64,000 bases of DNA, from assembly GCA_038225555.1 (NCBI GenBank), contig JBBRRB010000031.1, forward strand, positions 5,703 to 69,702, given 5' to 3'. The stretch is from JANXQZ01 sp038225555 (GTDB taxonomy: Bacteria; Acidobacteriota; Terriglobia; Bryobacterales; Bryobacteraceae). Below the pieces are notes generated by a model. The model ran no database searches. It had not been told where the DNA came from and worked only from the letters and a program-made list of their open reading frames with translations. The position numbers were made by a program, and so were the translations under genes. This document shows, piece by piece, positions 43,832-52,264 of this stretch (the first letter of the stretch is position 1; each line of letters begins with the position of its first letter).

Positions 43832-43903
43832 CTCCCGCCCTAGTCTGGCGACCGCCCCGTTAGCCCAATTTACATCTGTATATCTCCACGACTCAGGGGG
43901 CTT

Positions 43904-45157
43904 ATGTCGCTTCGTGATTTTCGACGGGCGGGGCACGCGCCGACGCTCTTCGCGGCCTTCTTATACTTCGACGTGAGTTTTATGGTCTGGGTGATCCTCG
44001 GACCGCTCGGCCCCTTCATCGGCGAGGCGTATAAGCTATCGGCCACCCAGAAAGGTTTTCTCACCGCACTCCCTCTACTGGGCGGCTCCTTTTTCCGTCC
44101 CATCCTGGGATGGTGTACCGAGCGCTTTGGAGGACGCCGCACCGGGCTGGTCGGCCTGGGAATCACGGTCGTCCCGCTGTTGCTCGCCTGGCAAGTCGCC
44201 GACAGCTTTCCCGCATTTCTCGCTCTGGGTCTCTTGTTGGGCATCGCGGGGGCGAGCTTCGCCGCCGCGCTCCCTCTAGCCAGCTCCTGGTATCCGCCCG
44301 GCCAGCAGGGACTCGCGATGGGGATCGCCGGAGCGGGGAATAGCGGTTCCTTGCTGGCCACGCTCTTTGCTCCGCGACTTGCACAAGTCATCGGATGGCG
44401 CAGCGTGTTCGGCCTGCTCATCATCCCGGTGGTAATTGTTTGGATTGCGTTTTTCCTGCTCGCTAAAGAGGCGCCCGGCCAGCGCAAGAGAAAACGCTGG
44501 GCAGACTACGCCGCCGTCCTGAAAATGGGAGACACAGGTTGGTTTTGCTTCCTATACAGCCTCACGTTCGGAGGCTTTGTCGGACTGACCAGCTATCTCT
44601 CGATCTTTTTCCACGATCAGTACCAGCTCACGAAGGTTCAGTCGGGCGATTACACCACGTTCGTGATCCTGTTCGGCAGCTTCCTGCGTCCCGTGGGCGG
44701 CGCTCTGGCAGACCGCGTTGGAGGATACCGTCTCCTGGTAGGGCTATTGGGCGCTGTCGCTCTTTGCATGACTGGAGTAGCGACCCTTCCCGCCCCCGGT
44801 GTCGCACTGGCGCTCCTGGCGATGGGCATGGGCTTGCTCGGAATGGGCAACGGATCGGTGTTTCAACTGCTGCCCCAGCGCTTCCCCAATTCGGTCGGAT
44901 TGTTGACGGGCATCGTTGGGGCGGCGGGCGGTCTGGGCGGATTCTTGCTGCCTTCGCTGCTCGGGATTTTGAAAGATAAGACTGGCAGTTTCGGCGCGGG
45001 ATTCGCTGTGCTTGCGGCACTTGCGTGCGGTGGTCTGACAGTGCTGCTTGCGCTGCGACATCCCTGGCGCAGGACTTGGCCTCGGGAAGCGGCTCATCGA
45101 GCGGGCATTCTCCCGAGATCGGAGGACCTGGCCGAAAGCTATGCTACAACTGTCTGA
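43904..45157 (+). CDS. narK: Nitrate/nitrite transporter of the MFS (NarK/NasA type)
   Basis: 417-residue major facilitator protein with about twelve hydrophobic segments. Nitrate-signature motifs are visible in helix 5 (GIAGASFAAALPLASSWYPP; ...GIAGAGNSGSLLATLFAPR) and in helix 11 (GIVGAAGGLGGFLLPSLLG). RFGGRRTGLVG is the usual MFS loop 2-3. It supplies nitrate to the reductase encoded directly downstream, with which it overlaps by 17 bases. GGGGG lies seven bases before the ATG. Confidence 0.92.
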   Translation: MSLRDFRRAGHAPTLFAAFLYFDVSFMVWVILGPLGPFIGEAYKLSATQKGFLTALPLLGGSFFRPILGWCTERFGGRRTGLVGLGITVVPLLLAWQVADSFPAFLALGLLLGIAGASFAAALPLASSWYPPGQQGLAMGIAGAGNSGSLLATLFAPRLAQVIGWRSVFGLLIIPVVIVWIAFFLLAKEAPGQRKRKRWADYAAVLKMGDTGWFCFLYSLTFGGFVGLTSYLSIFFHDQYQLTKVQSGDYTTFVILFGSFLRPVGGALADRVGGYRLLVGLLGAVALCMTGVATLPAPGVALALLAMGMGLLGMGNGSVFQLLPQRFPNSVGLLTGIVGAAGGLGGFLLPSLLGILKDKTGSFGAGFAVLAALACGGLTVLLALRHPWRRTWPREAAHRAGILPRSEDLAESYATTV

Positions 45158-47255
45158 TCGAGCGGCCCCGACCGCCCTTGGGATATGCGCAACGCATTGT
45201 CCCTACTGTTCCCTGCAGTGCGGCATGCACCTCGAATTTTCGGAAGAAGATTCCTGGATGGTGACGGAGCGCGACTTCCCGACCAATCGCGGGGGTCTGT
45301 GCCAAAAAGGTTGGACAGCCGCCGATCTGCTTGAGCATCCGGATCGTCTGTTAACGCCGCTGGTGCGCGACCATCGGGCCGCTCCGCTGCGTCCTGCAAG
45401 CTGGGATGAGGCGCTTGATCGCGTCATTGCGGCGATGGAAACCGCTCAGGAGCGGTACGGGAGGGATGCCGCCGGAGTGTTTGGCGGTGGAAGTCTGACC
45501 AACGAGAAAGCTTACCTGCTGGGCAAGTTCGCCCGCGTCGCTCTGCGGACTTCTCAGATCGACTACAACGGGCGATTCTGCATGTCTTCGGCGGCGGCCG
45601 CCAACATCAAGGCGTTCGGAATTGATCGGGGCCTTCCCTTTCCATTGGCGGACATCGCTCGCGCTGACGTGATTCTCCTGGTTGGCAGCAACCTGGCCGA
45701 GACGATGCCGCCCGTGATGCAGTATTTTCACGAGCAGAAAAAGCGCGGAGGAAAGCTGATCGTGGTGGATCCTCGGGCCACTCCCACTACTTCCGCTGCC
45801 ACGCTGCACCTCCAGATCACGCCCGGGACCGATGCGGCCCTTGCCAATGGCCTGTTGCACATCGCGATGCAGGAGGGCTACCTCGACACTGCATTTATCG
45901 TCGCCCGCACAGAGGGATTCGAACTCGTCAAAAAGGTGGTTTCTTCCTACTGGCCCGCGCGGGTGGAGCGGATCACGGGCATTTCCGAACAGCAGCTAAA
46001 GCACGCTGCGCGTCTGCTGGGCGAAGCGGGAACCGCGATGATTCTCACGGCTCGCGGCCCCGAGCAGCAGAGCCACGGCGTGGACAACGTTCTGGGATTT
46101 ATCAATCTGGCGCTCGCGCTGGGCAAGGCAGGCAAACCCTATTGCGGTTATGGCTGTCTCACGGGACAAGGCAACGGACAAGGCGGCCGCGAACACGGGC
46201 AGAAGGCGGATCAGTTGCCGGGTTATCGACGTCTCGACAATCCGGAACATCGCGCGCATATCGCAGGCGTGTGGGGAATTTCACCAGAGGAGTTGCCTGC
46301 GCCCGGCCGCTCCGCTTACGAGATGCTAGATGCCCTTGGAACCAAAGGCGGTGTTCGCGCGCTGCTGGTGTTCGGGTCCAATCCAGCGGTATCCGCGCCG
46401 CGCGCCGGTCATATCCAGAAGCGTTTGGACGCGCTCGATTTCTTAGCCGTCTCGGATTTTTTCCTCTCGGAGACCGCCGAACGCGCCGACGTGGTTCTGC
46501 CCTCCGCGCAGTGGGCCGAGGAAGAAGGCACGATGACCAACCTCGAAGGCCGCGTGATTCTTCGCCAGCGCGCGATGGAACCTCCGCACGGCGTGCGCAC
46601 CGACTTGGAAATCCTGAGCGCGCTGGCGGAGCGCCTGGGCTGCGGCGGAATGTTCCCGTCCAAGCCCGCCGCGATCTTCGACGAGTTGCGCCGCGCTTCG
46701 GCAGGCGGCGTGGCCGATTATTCGGGCATTACCTACGAGCGAATTTCGCGCGAGGACGGAGTCTTCTGGCCATGTCCGAGCGAAGATCATCCTGGGTCGC
46801 CGCGCATTCTGCTGGGTCGTTTCGCTACCCCCACGGGCCGCGCACGCTTTCATGCCGTGGAATTCAGGCCGCCTGCCGAGGAGCCGGATCGCGAGTTTCC
46901 GCTTTATCTGACAACGGGCCGCATCATGGCGCAATACCAGTCGGGAACGCAGACCCGCCGCATCCCAGCCCTAATGCAGGCAGCTCCGAAGGCGTTCGTT
47001 CAAATTCATCCCTCGATGGCCCGAACCTACGGCATTGACGAAGGCGACGAGGTCCGCCTCACCACGCGCCGAGGCACGGCTATGCTTGCCGCACAATTAA
47101 CGATTGCGATTCGAATGGATACGGTGTTCGTTCCCTTCCACTTCAACGGATCGGGCCGGGCCAATCTTCTTACCAATCCTGCGCTCGATCCCATTTCCCG
47201 CATGCCCGAGTTTAAAGTCTGCGCCGTTCGTATCGAGAAAGGTAATCCATGTTAG
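45141..47255 (+). CDS. nasA: Assimilatory nitrate reductase, molybdopterin catalytic subunit
   Basis: Reduces nitrate to nitrite in the cytoplasm. 704 residues of the DMSO-reductase superfamily, NarB/NasA type. The [4Fe-4S] cluster cysteines are at the N-terminus (HCPYCSLQCGMHL, and GGLCQKGW about 35 residues on). Molybdopterin guanine dinucleotide-binding motifs include VLLVGSNLAETMPPVMQYF, VDPRATPTT, GYGCLTGQGNGQGGREHGQK and, at the C-terminus, LTTGRIMAQYQSGTQTRRIP and FVPFHFNGSGRANLLTNPAL. The NasA-specific C-terminal [2Fe-2S] BFD domain is absent, so the electron donor is probably ferredoxin-like. The ATG at 45141 lies within narK; the longer frame upstream is a narK shadow. Confidence 0.92.
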   Translation: MLQLSDRAAPTALGICATHCPYCSLQCGMHLEFSEEDSWMVTERDFPTNRGGLCQKGWTAADLLEHPDRLLTPLVRDHRAAPLRPASWDEALDRVIAAMETAQERYGRDAAGVFGGGSLTNEKAYLLGKFARVALRTSQIDYNGRFCMSSAAAANIKAFGIDRGLPFPLADIARADVILLVGSNLAETMPPVMQYFHEQKKRGGKLIVVDPRATPTTSAATLHLQITPGTDAALANGLLHIAMQEGYLDTAFIVARTEGFELVKKVVSSYWPARVERITGISEQQLKHAARLLGEAGTAMILTARGPEQQSHGVDNVLGFINLALALGKAGKPYCGYGCLTGQGNGQGGREHGQKADQLPGYRRLDNPEHRAHIAGVWGISPEELPAPGRSAYEMLDALGTKGGVRALLVFGSNPAVSAPRAGHIQKRLDALDFLAVSDFFLSETAERADVVLPSAQWAEEEGTMTNLEGRVILRQRAMEPPHGVRTDLEILSALAERLGCGGMFPSKPAAIFDELRRASAGGVADYSGITYERISREDGVFWPCPSEDHPGSPRILLGRFATPTGRARFHAVEFRPPAEEPDREFPLYLTTGRIMAQYQSGTQTRRIPALMQAAPKAFVQIHPSMARTYGIDEGDEVRLTTRRGTAMLAAQLTIAIRMDTVFVPFHFNGSGRANLLTNPALDPISRMPEFKVCAVRIEKGNPC

Positions 47256-47599
47256 AAAAGCACGTATTTATTCAAGGACTGTTTTCCTATAAAGGCCTGG
47301 GCCTGGCGAGGCCGGTCCCGTTTCCAGAGCCTGTCGCCTACGTGGTGCCGCCCGACAAACGCACGCAGACGATTTATTTCCGGGCGGGCAATGCCGCAAG
47401 TGAACTGATCTATCTGGTGCTGACGCGAGCCGGAAAGCCGATCCGCTACTTCCCGGTGGGCGCACAAGGGGCGATCCACGTGCCGCTCGCGGTGCTGGAA
47501 GACATCCCGGGCGGGAGCAAGGTGGAGGTGCTGGTGGCCGCGCCGGAAGGAATCATATCCTCGGTTGTGCTCGACATCGGATTCATGGAGATCGCCTAA
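47249..47599 (+). CDS. Small conserved protein of the nitrate-assimilation operon
   Basis: 116 residues, no domain recognised. All-beta appearance: MLEKHVFIQGLFSYKGLGLA, TIYFRAGNAASELIYLVLTR, YFPVGAQGAIHVPLAVLEDI and SKVEVLVAAPEGIISSVVLD. No cysteines, so it is not an iron-sulfur electron carrier. It overlaps the nitrate reductase stop by seven bases and nirB by one base (TAATG), so it is tightly coupled and presumably made in stoichiometric amounts. A role as assembly factor or small subunit of the reductase is a guess from position. Confidence 0.75.
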   Translation: MLEKHVFIQGLFSYKGLGLARPVPFPEPVAYVVPPDKRTQTIYFRAGNAASELIYLVLTRAGKPIRYFPVGAQGAIHVPLAVLEDIPGGSKVEVLVAAPEGIISSVVLDIGFMEIA

Positions 47600-50043
47600 T
47601 GGAGAACAAACAAAAACTGGTCGTGATTGGCAACGGGATGGCTGGCGCCCGCACCGTAGAAGAAATCCTGGCGCGCGGAGGCGCAAGCCAGTTCGAGATC
47701 ACGATGTTTGGAGACGAGCCCACCGGGAATTACAACCGTATTCTGCTCTCGAACGTGCTCAATGGCTCCTACCAGGAAGAAGAGATCTTTCTGAATCCTC
47801 TCTCCTGGTATAGAGAAAATAACATCCGCCTGCATGCGGGCATGCGCGCGGCTGGCATCCTGCGTCGAGCCAAGCTGGTGTATGGCGAAAATGGCGATGC
47901 CGAGCCGTATGACAAGTTAATCATCGCCACCGGCAGCCGCGCCTTCATCCCGCAGATGGAGGGGACAACCATGCTCGACGGCAGCTTTAAGCCGGGCGTC
48001 TTCGTTTTTCGCACACTGGCCGACTGCACCGACATCGCCGAATTCGCTAAGGGCAAGAAGACTGCGGCAGTCATCGGCGGAGGATTGCTGGGGCTCGAAG
48101 CGGCGCGCGGCCTGCAGAACTTCGGTCTCAAGGTGAACGTGGTCCACCTATCTGGCCACCTCATGCAGCAACAACTAGACGCCAGCGCCGGAGCGATTCT
48201 CAAGGATGGGATGGAGCGGCTGGGCGTCAAGGTCCTGCTCCACAAGAACACCACCGCGATTCTCGGTCAGGATCGCGTGCTCGGGCTGCGCTTCTCGGAC
48301 GACAGCACGCTCGAGTGCGACATGGTTGTAATCTCGGCAGGCATCAAGGCCAACTGGGAGATCGCGGCCGGAACCGGCTTGACCGTGGAGCGCGGAATCG
48401 TGGTGGACGATCAGATGCGCTCGACAGACGATCGCGATGTCTACGCGGTAGGCGAATGCGCGCAGCATCGCGGCAGGATGTACGGCTTGGTGGCCCCGCT
48501 CTGGGAACAAGCCAAGGTGCTGGCCGACCACATCACGGGAGCCAATCCTCGGGCGGCGTATCACGGATCGAAGATCGCCACCAAGCTGAAGGTGATGGGT
48601 GTCGAAGTAGCATCCATGGGCATCGTAGAGCCGCAGGATGCGGAGGACGAGGTGGTCCAGTTTTCGGAGCCTAAGCGAGGAACCTACAAGAAGCTCATTA
48701 TCCGCGAGGGGCGCTTAGTGGGTGGGATCCTGCTCGGCGATATCGGCAAGGCCGCTTATCTGATGCAAGCCTTCGACCGCAATACGCCCTTGCCCGAGGA
48801 GAGACTCCGGCTGCTGTTCGATATCGGGGATCCGCCTAAGCAGGTGACCTTCGAGGAGATGAGTTCGGAGACCCAGATCTGCAACTGCAACGGGGTGAGC
48901 AAAGGGTCGCTGGTGAGTTGCGTGAAGGCAGGGAAGCGCAGTCCCAAAGCTGTGATGGAGGCCACGCGCGCGGGCATGGGGTGCGGCTCCTGCAAGGCCA
49001 TGGTCTCCGACATCGTTGAATGGGCCTGCGGGGGAAAGGCCGAAGAAGACGCCTCCGTTCACTACTACGTTCCTGGCGTTCCGCTGACGAAACCGGAGCT
49101 GATTCGCGCCATCGGCGAGCATCAATTGAAATCGGTTTCAGCGGTATTCCACTACTTGGCGGGCGGAAAGGAAGATGCGGCCAGCAAGCCGGGTTTGGCT
49201 TCGCTCTTGAAAACGCTGTGGAAGTCGGAATACGACGACGAACGGGACGCGCGATTTATCAACGAGCGGGTGCATGCCAACATTCAGAAGGACGGCACCT
49301 TCTCCGTGGTCCCGCAGATTCCTGGAGGCATCACCAGTTCCGCGCAACTGCGCCGCATCGCTGACGTGGTGGACAAATATCGCGTCCCGCTCGTAAAGCT
49401 GACGGGCGGCCAGCGCATCGACCTGCTCGGAATCAAGAAAGAAGACTTGCCGAAAATGTGGCGCGATCTCGACATGCCGTCGGGCTACGCGTATGGGAAG
49501 AGCTACCGCACTTGCAAGAGCTGCGTGGGCACGGATTTCTGCCGATTCGGCGTGGGGGACAGCATCACCATGGCGATGAAAATCGAGCAGAAGTTCCAGG
49601 GCCTGGACAGCCCTCATAAGATGAAGCTGGCTACCGCTGGATGTCCCCGCAACTGCTCCGAGGCGATGGTGAAAGACTTAGGGGCAGTCGCGGTGGAGGG
49701 CGGAAGGTGGGAAATCTACATCGGGGGCGCGGCGGGCTCGTCGGTTCGCAAGGGCGATATTCTGTGCGTGGTGGATAGTCAGGACGACGTTCTGAAATAC
49801 ATGGGAAGGTTTATTCAGTACTATCGCGAGAACGCCAAGTATCTGGAGCGCACGCACGGGTTCGTGGAGCGGCTGGGAATCGCCAGACTTCGCTCGATTG
49901 TGATGGACGATAGCGAAGGCATCGCAGAGAGGCTCGACAGAGAGATCGCCGAATCTACCGCTGCTTATAAAGATCCGTGGAAAGAGGCGTACATGCCCGC
50001 CGTCGCGAATCAGTTTGTGCAGCTGCTGCCGGTGTTGGCGTGA
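47599..50043 (+). CDS. nirB: Assimilatory nitrite reductase [NAD(P)H], large subunit
   Basis: Six-electron reduction of nitrite to ammonium. 814 residues. FAD/NAD(P) domains at 1-400 (LVVIGNGMAGARTVEEIL, AAVIGGGLLGLEAARGLQNF, VYAVGECAQHRGRMYGLVAP), a BFD-type [2Fe-2S] segment at about 425-475 (CNCNGVSKGSLVSCVKAG, MGCGSCKAMV), then the nitrite/sulfite reductase ferredoxin-like domain and siroheme/[4Fe-4S] domain (TCKSCVGTDFCRFG and ATAGCPRNCSEAMVKDLG, giving the four cluster cysteines). The length is normal for NirB. Start ATG overlaps the previous stop by one base. It works with NirD encoded next. Confidence 0.95.
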   Translation: MENKQKLVVIGNGMAGARTVEEILARGGASQFEITMFGDEPTGNYNRILLSNVLNGSYQEEEIFLNPLSWYRENNIRLHAGMRAAGILRRAKLVYGENGDAEPYDKLIIATGSRAFIPQMEGTTMLDGSFKPGVFVFRTLADCTDIAEFAKGKKTAAVIGGGLLGLEAARGLQNFGLKVNVVHLSGHLMQQQLDASAGAILKDGMERLGVKVLLHKNTTAILGQDRVLGLRFSDDSTLECDMVVISAGIKANWEIAAGTGLTVERGIVVDDQMRSTDDRDVYAVGECAQHRGRMYGLVAPLWEQAKVLADHITGANPRAAYHGSKIATKLKVMGVEVASMGIVEPQDAEDEVVQFSEPKRGTYKKLIIREGRLVGGILLGDIGKAAYLMQAFDRNTPLPEERLRLLFDIGDPPKQVTFEEMSSETQICNCNGVSKGSLVSCVKAGKRSPKAVMEATRAGMGCGSCKAMVSDIVEWACGGKAEEDASVHYYVPGVPLTKPELIRAIGEHQLKSVSAVFHYLAGGKEDAASKPGLASLLKTLWKSEYDDERDARFINERVHANIQKDGTFSVVPQIPGGITSSAQLRRIADVVDKYRVPLVKLTGGQRIDLLGIKKEDLPKMWRDLDMPSGYAYGKSYRTCKSCVGTDFCRFGVGDSITMAMKIEQKFQGLDSPHKMKLATAGCPRNCSEAMVKDLGAVAVEGGRWEIYIGGAAGSSVRKGDILCVVDSQDDVLKYMGRFIQYYRENAKYLERTHGFVERLGIARLRSIVMDDSEGIAERLDREIAESTAAYKDPWKEAYMPAVANQFVQLLPVLA

Positions 50044-50051
50044 CGGAAACA

Positions 50052-50378
50052 ATGACCGAAGTAAGGGTGTGTCCGCTCAGCGCGATTCCGCTTGGGGAGG
50101 GGCGCAGCTTCTCGGCACCAGGCGAAGACATCGCCGTGTTTCATACGCGAGGTGGAAGCGTGTTCGCGACCCAAGCCGCTTGCCCGCACAAGCGCGGTCC
50201 GTTGGCGGATGGATTGGTGGGCGGGACCATGCTGATCTGTCCGCTGCACGCCTGGAAGTTCGATTTGTCAACGGGGGAAGCCGTGATGGGTGAGTGCGGG
50301 CTGAGAACGTATCCTGTTCGGGTGGACGAAGCCGGGCAAGTGATGTTAACCCTTTCATCCACACAGGATTTGACCTGA
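50052..50378 (+). CDS. nirD: Nitrite reductase small subunit, Rieske-type
   Basis: 108-residue NirD-like protein. Rieske [2Fe-2S] ligands are complete: CPHKRGPLADG (CxH) and CPLHAWKFDLS (CxxH). It partners NirB. ATG 50052 with GGAA four bases upstream is preferred; an in-frame GTG at 50040 would overlap the nirB stop by four bases and is a real alternative. Last gene of the five-gene nitrate operon; the next gene is convergent. Confidence 0.9.
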   Translation: MTEVRVCPLSAIPLGEGRSFSAPGEDIAVFHTRGGSVFATQAACPHKRGPLADGLVGGTMLICPLHAWKFDLSTGEAVMGECGLRTYPVRVDEAGQVMLTLSSTQDLT

Positions 50379-50394
50379 ATCAAATCGAGATTGG

Positions 50395-50904
50395 CTAACC
50401 CATTTTCCCTTCATCCGCCGACGGGCCATATACGGACGGCACGGGAATGTCATTCAACCTGAGGTATACGCCCAACTGCGCCCGGTGATGAATCATGTGG
50501 TTCATAATCCAAGAGCGAAGCATGCCAATGCGCGGCACGCAGATCATGGTTTGCTTGCCCGCCATGAGCGACCAATCCTTTTGCAAATGCTCGTCGGACG
50601 CCTTCGCGAGCGCCGACCTGGCCGCAGCAACGTTCTTGTCGAAGAGCGCCACAATTTCCTCGCGCGAATTCAGATTTGCGGGCTGGAACGGGGGTTGCCC
50701 CTCAGGCGCCATATCGAACGAATCCGTTTCCATGGTCATCGCGGCCCATCCGGGCAGCTCGGCGATATGGCTGGCCAGCCGCCCCAGCGCCATGGATTTT
50801 TCATGCGGCTTCCAAAGAAATTTGTCTTCGGGAATTCGTTCGAGCGTCTTTCGAACGCTCTGTACTTCGTGATCCAATTCCGATATTAGGTCTGCGCTAA
50901 GCAT
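50395..50904 (-). CDS. DinB-family metalloenzyme-like protein
   Basis: 169-residue DinB/YfiT-like four-helix bundle. Candidate metal-binding histidines sit at GRLASHIAELPGW (about 48) and near the C-terminal WIMNHMIHHRAQLGVYL (about 138 and 142), the usual triad spacing. FDKNVAAARSALAKASDEHL forms the third helix. AGGAG is spaced six bases from the ATG. The biochemical role is unknown; related enzymes act in thiol chemistry. Convergent with nirD with a 16-base gap. Confidence 0.88.
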   Translation of the reverse strand: MLSADLISELDHEVQSVRKTLERIPEDKFLWKPHEKSMALGRLASHIAELPGWAAMTMETDSFDMAPEGQPPFQPANLNSREEIVALFDKNVAAARSALAKASDEHLQKDWSLMAGKQTMICVPRIGMLRSWIMNHMIHHRAQLGVYLRLNDIPVPSVYGPSADEGKMG

Positions 50905-50930
50905 GGGATCTCCTGATGAGTGATTTTATC

Positions 50931-52142
50931 TTACGCCGGAGCCGAGTCAGCCAGCCAAACGCCGTTGCCGCGCATCGCCAAATTCGCGACATGACCCGCC
51001 CGCGCCGCAGCCACGCCCACTTCGACCGGCGCGTTCGGAGTCTTGCGCGATCGGATACATTCGAGAAAATTCCGCATGTGATCCAAGCCGCCGTCGCCTG
51101 TGGACTTCACCTCGAGCGCCACGCTGCGAGGATCGGGGGATTCCGTATATCGCGGAACTTCGTCATAAACCAAGAATCCGCCCCGCCAGAGACGCATCAT
51201 TCCTTTCGGGCCGCGGAACACCAGCCCGCCTCCTTCCAGGTAACCGAGCAGTGCGCTGTCGAATTGGACCACCACGTTCGTCGGGTACCCCAGCGCAGCG
51301 CTCATTGTATCCGGCGTTTGGCGCTCAGTGAGGATGGCTCTCATTCCGGTTGCTGTCGCGCGCGTCGGCTTGTCGGCACCCATGAACCACTGTGCGACAT
51401 CCACCCAATGCACGAACAAATCCGTCATGGCTCCGCCGCCGAAATCCCAATACCAGCGCCAGTTCGCAAACTGGTCGGCGACAAACGGCCGATCGGACGC
51501 GGACCCCAGAAAGCGCTTCCAGTCAAGCTTGTCCGTGTCGATTGCGACCGGGTTGGTGTGGCTCGGAATGTGGTTCTGATACCAATAGGTGCGGATGAAG
51601 GTCACCTGGCCCAACCGACCGGACGCGATGAGGTCCTTCGCTTGCATAAAGTGGTTCCAACTGCGTTGCTGGGTTCCGGTTTGCACCACGCGTTTCGATT
51701 CGCGCACCGCCGCGATGAGAGGCTCTCCCTCTTCAATGGAGTGGGTGACGGGTTTCTCGCAATATACGTCCTTGCCTGCGCCCACTGCTGCAACGGTGAG
51801 CGGGACGTGCCAGTGGTCCGGAGCGGCGATGAGCACCGCGTCGATGTCGTTGCGATCCAGAATTTCCCGGTAGTCGACGGAAGCGCTCGCATCGGGCGCA
51901 TACTTCGATTTGGCCTGCTCGCGGCGCGGTTCATAGACATCGCAGACTGCGAGTATGTCATTCGAGCCGAGCTTATTGAGCAAGCTCATAAGGTACTGGC
52001 CGCGGCCGCCCGTGCCGATCGCGCCGAAGCGAATTCGGTCGTTTGCGCCCAGGATGCGGTTGTAGGAGGCGGCCGTGGCGAGGGCGCTTGTGCGAACGAA
52101 AGTCCGACGGTCCAATTTTGGCGTTAGCATGATTAGGTTCAT
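50931..52142 (-). CDS. Gfo/Idh/MocA-family oxidoreductase, Tat-exported
   Basis: 403-residue NAD(P)-dependent oxidoreductase. The N-terminus has a twin-arginine signal (KLDRRTFVRTSALATAASYN). The Rossmann motif is RFGAIGTGGRGQYLMSLL (GxGGRG), followed by DVYEPRREQAKSKY, APDHWHVPLTVAAVGAGKDV and YCEKPVTHSIEEG, where EKP holds the catalytic lysine of the family. The C-terminal substrate domain includes WRWYWDFGGGAMTDLFVHWV with a conserved Asp/His. Start could be 52142 or Met at 52130; neither has a good ribosome-binding site. Probably oxidises a sugar or polyol in the periplasm. Confidence 0.9.
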   Translation of the reverse strand: MNLIMLTPKLDRRTFVRTSALATAASYNRILGANDRIRFGAIGTGGRGQYLMSLLNKLGSNDILAVCDVYEPRREQAKSKYAPDASASVDYREILDRNDIDAVLIAAPDHWHVPLTVAAVGAGKDVYCEKPVTHSIEEGEPLIAAVRESKRVVQTGTQQRSWNHFMQAKDLIASGRLGQVTFIRTYWYQNHIPSHTNPVAIDTDKLDWKRFLGSASDRPFVADQFANWRWYWDFGGGAMTDLFVHWVDVAQWFMGADKPTRATATGMRAILTERQTPDTMSAALGYPTNVVVQFDSALLGYLEGGGLVFRGPKGMMRLWRGGFLVYDEVPRYTESPDPRSVALEVKSTGDGGLDHMRNFLECIRSRKTPNAPVEVGVAAARAGHVANLAMRGNGVWLADSAPA

Positions 52143-52264
52143 TGTACGGCTAGGCCCCCATCGGTATACGTCACCCTCGTCGATTTTTTAAGGTAAACGC
52201 TGGAGGGACAGTTTCGCTCGCACCTGTTAAGTTTGGGATGCATGGCACGTTGCCGTGTCTTTCT

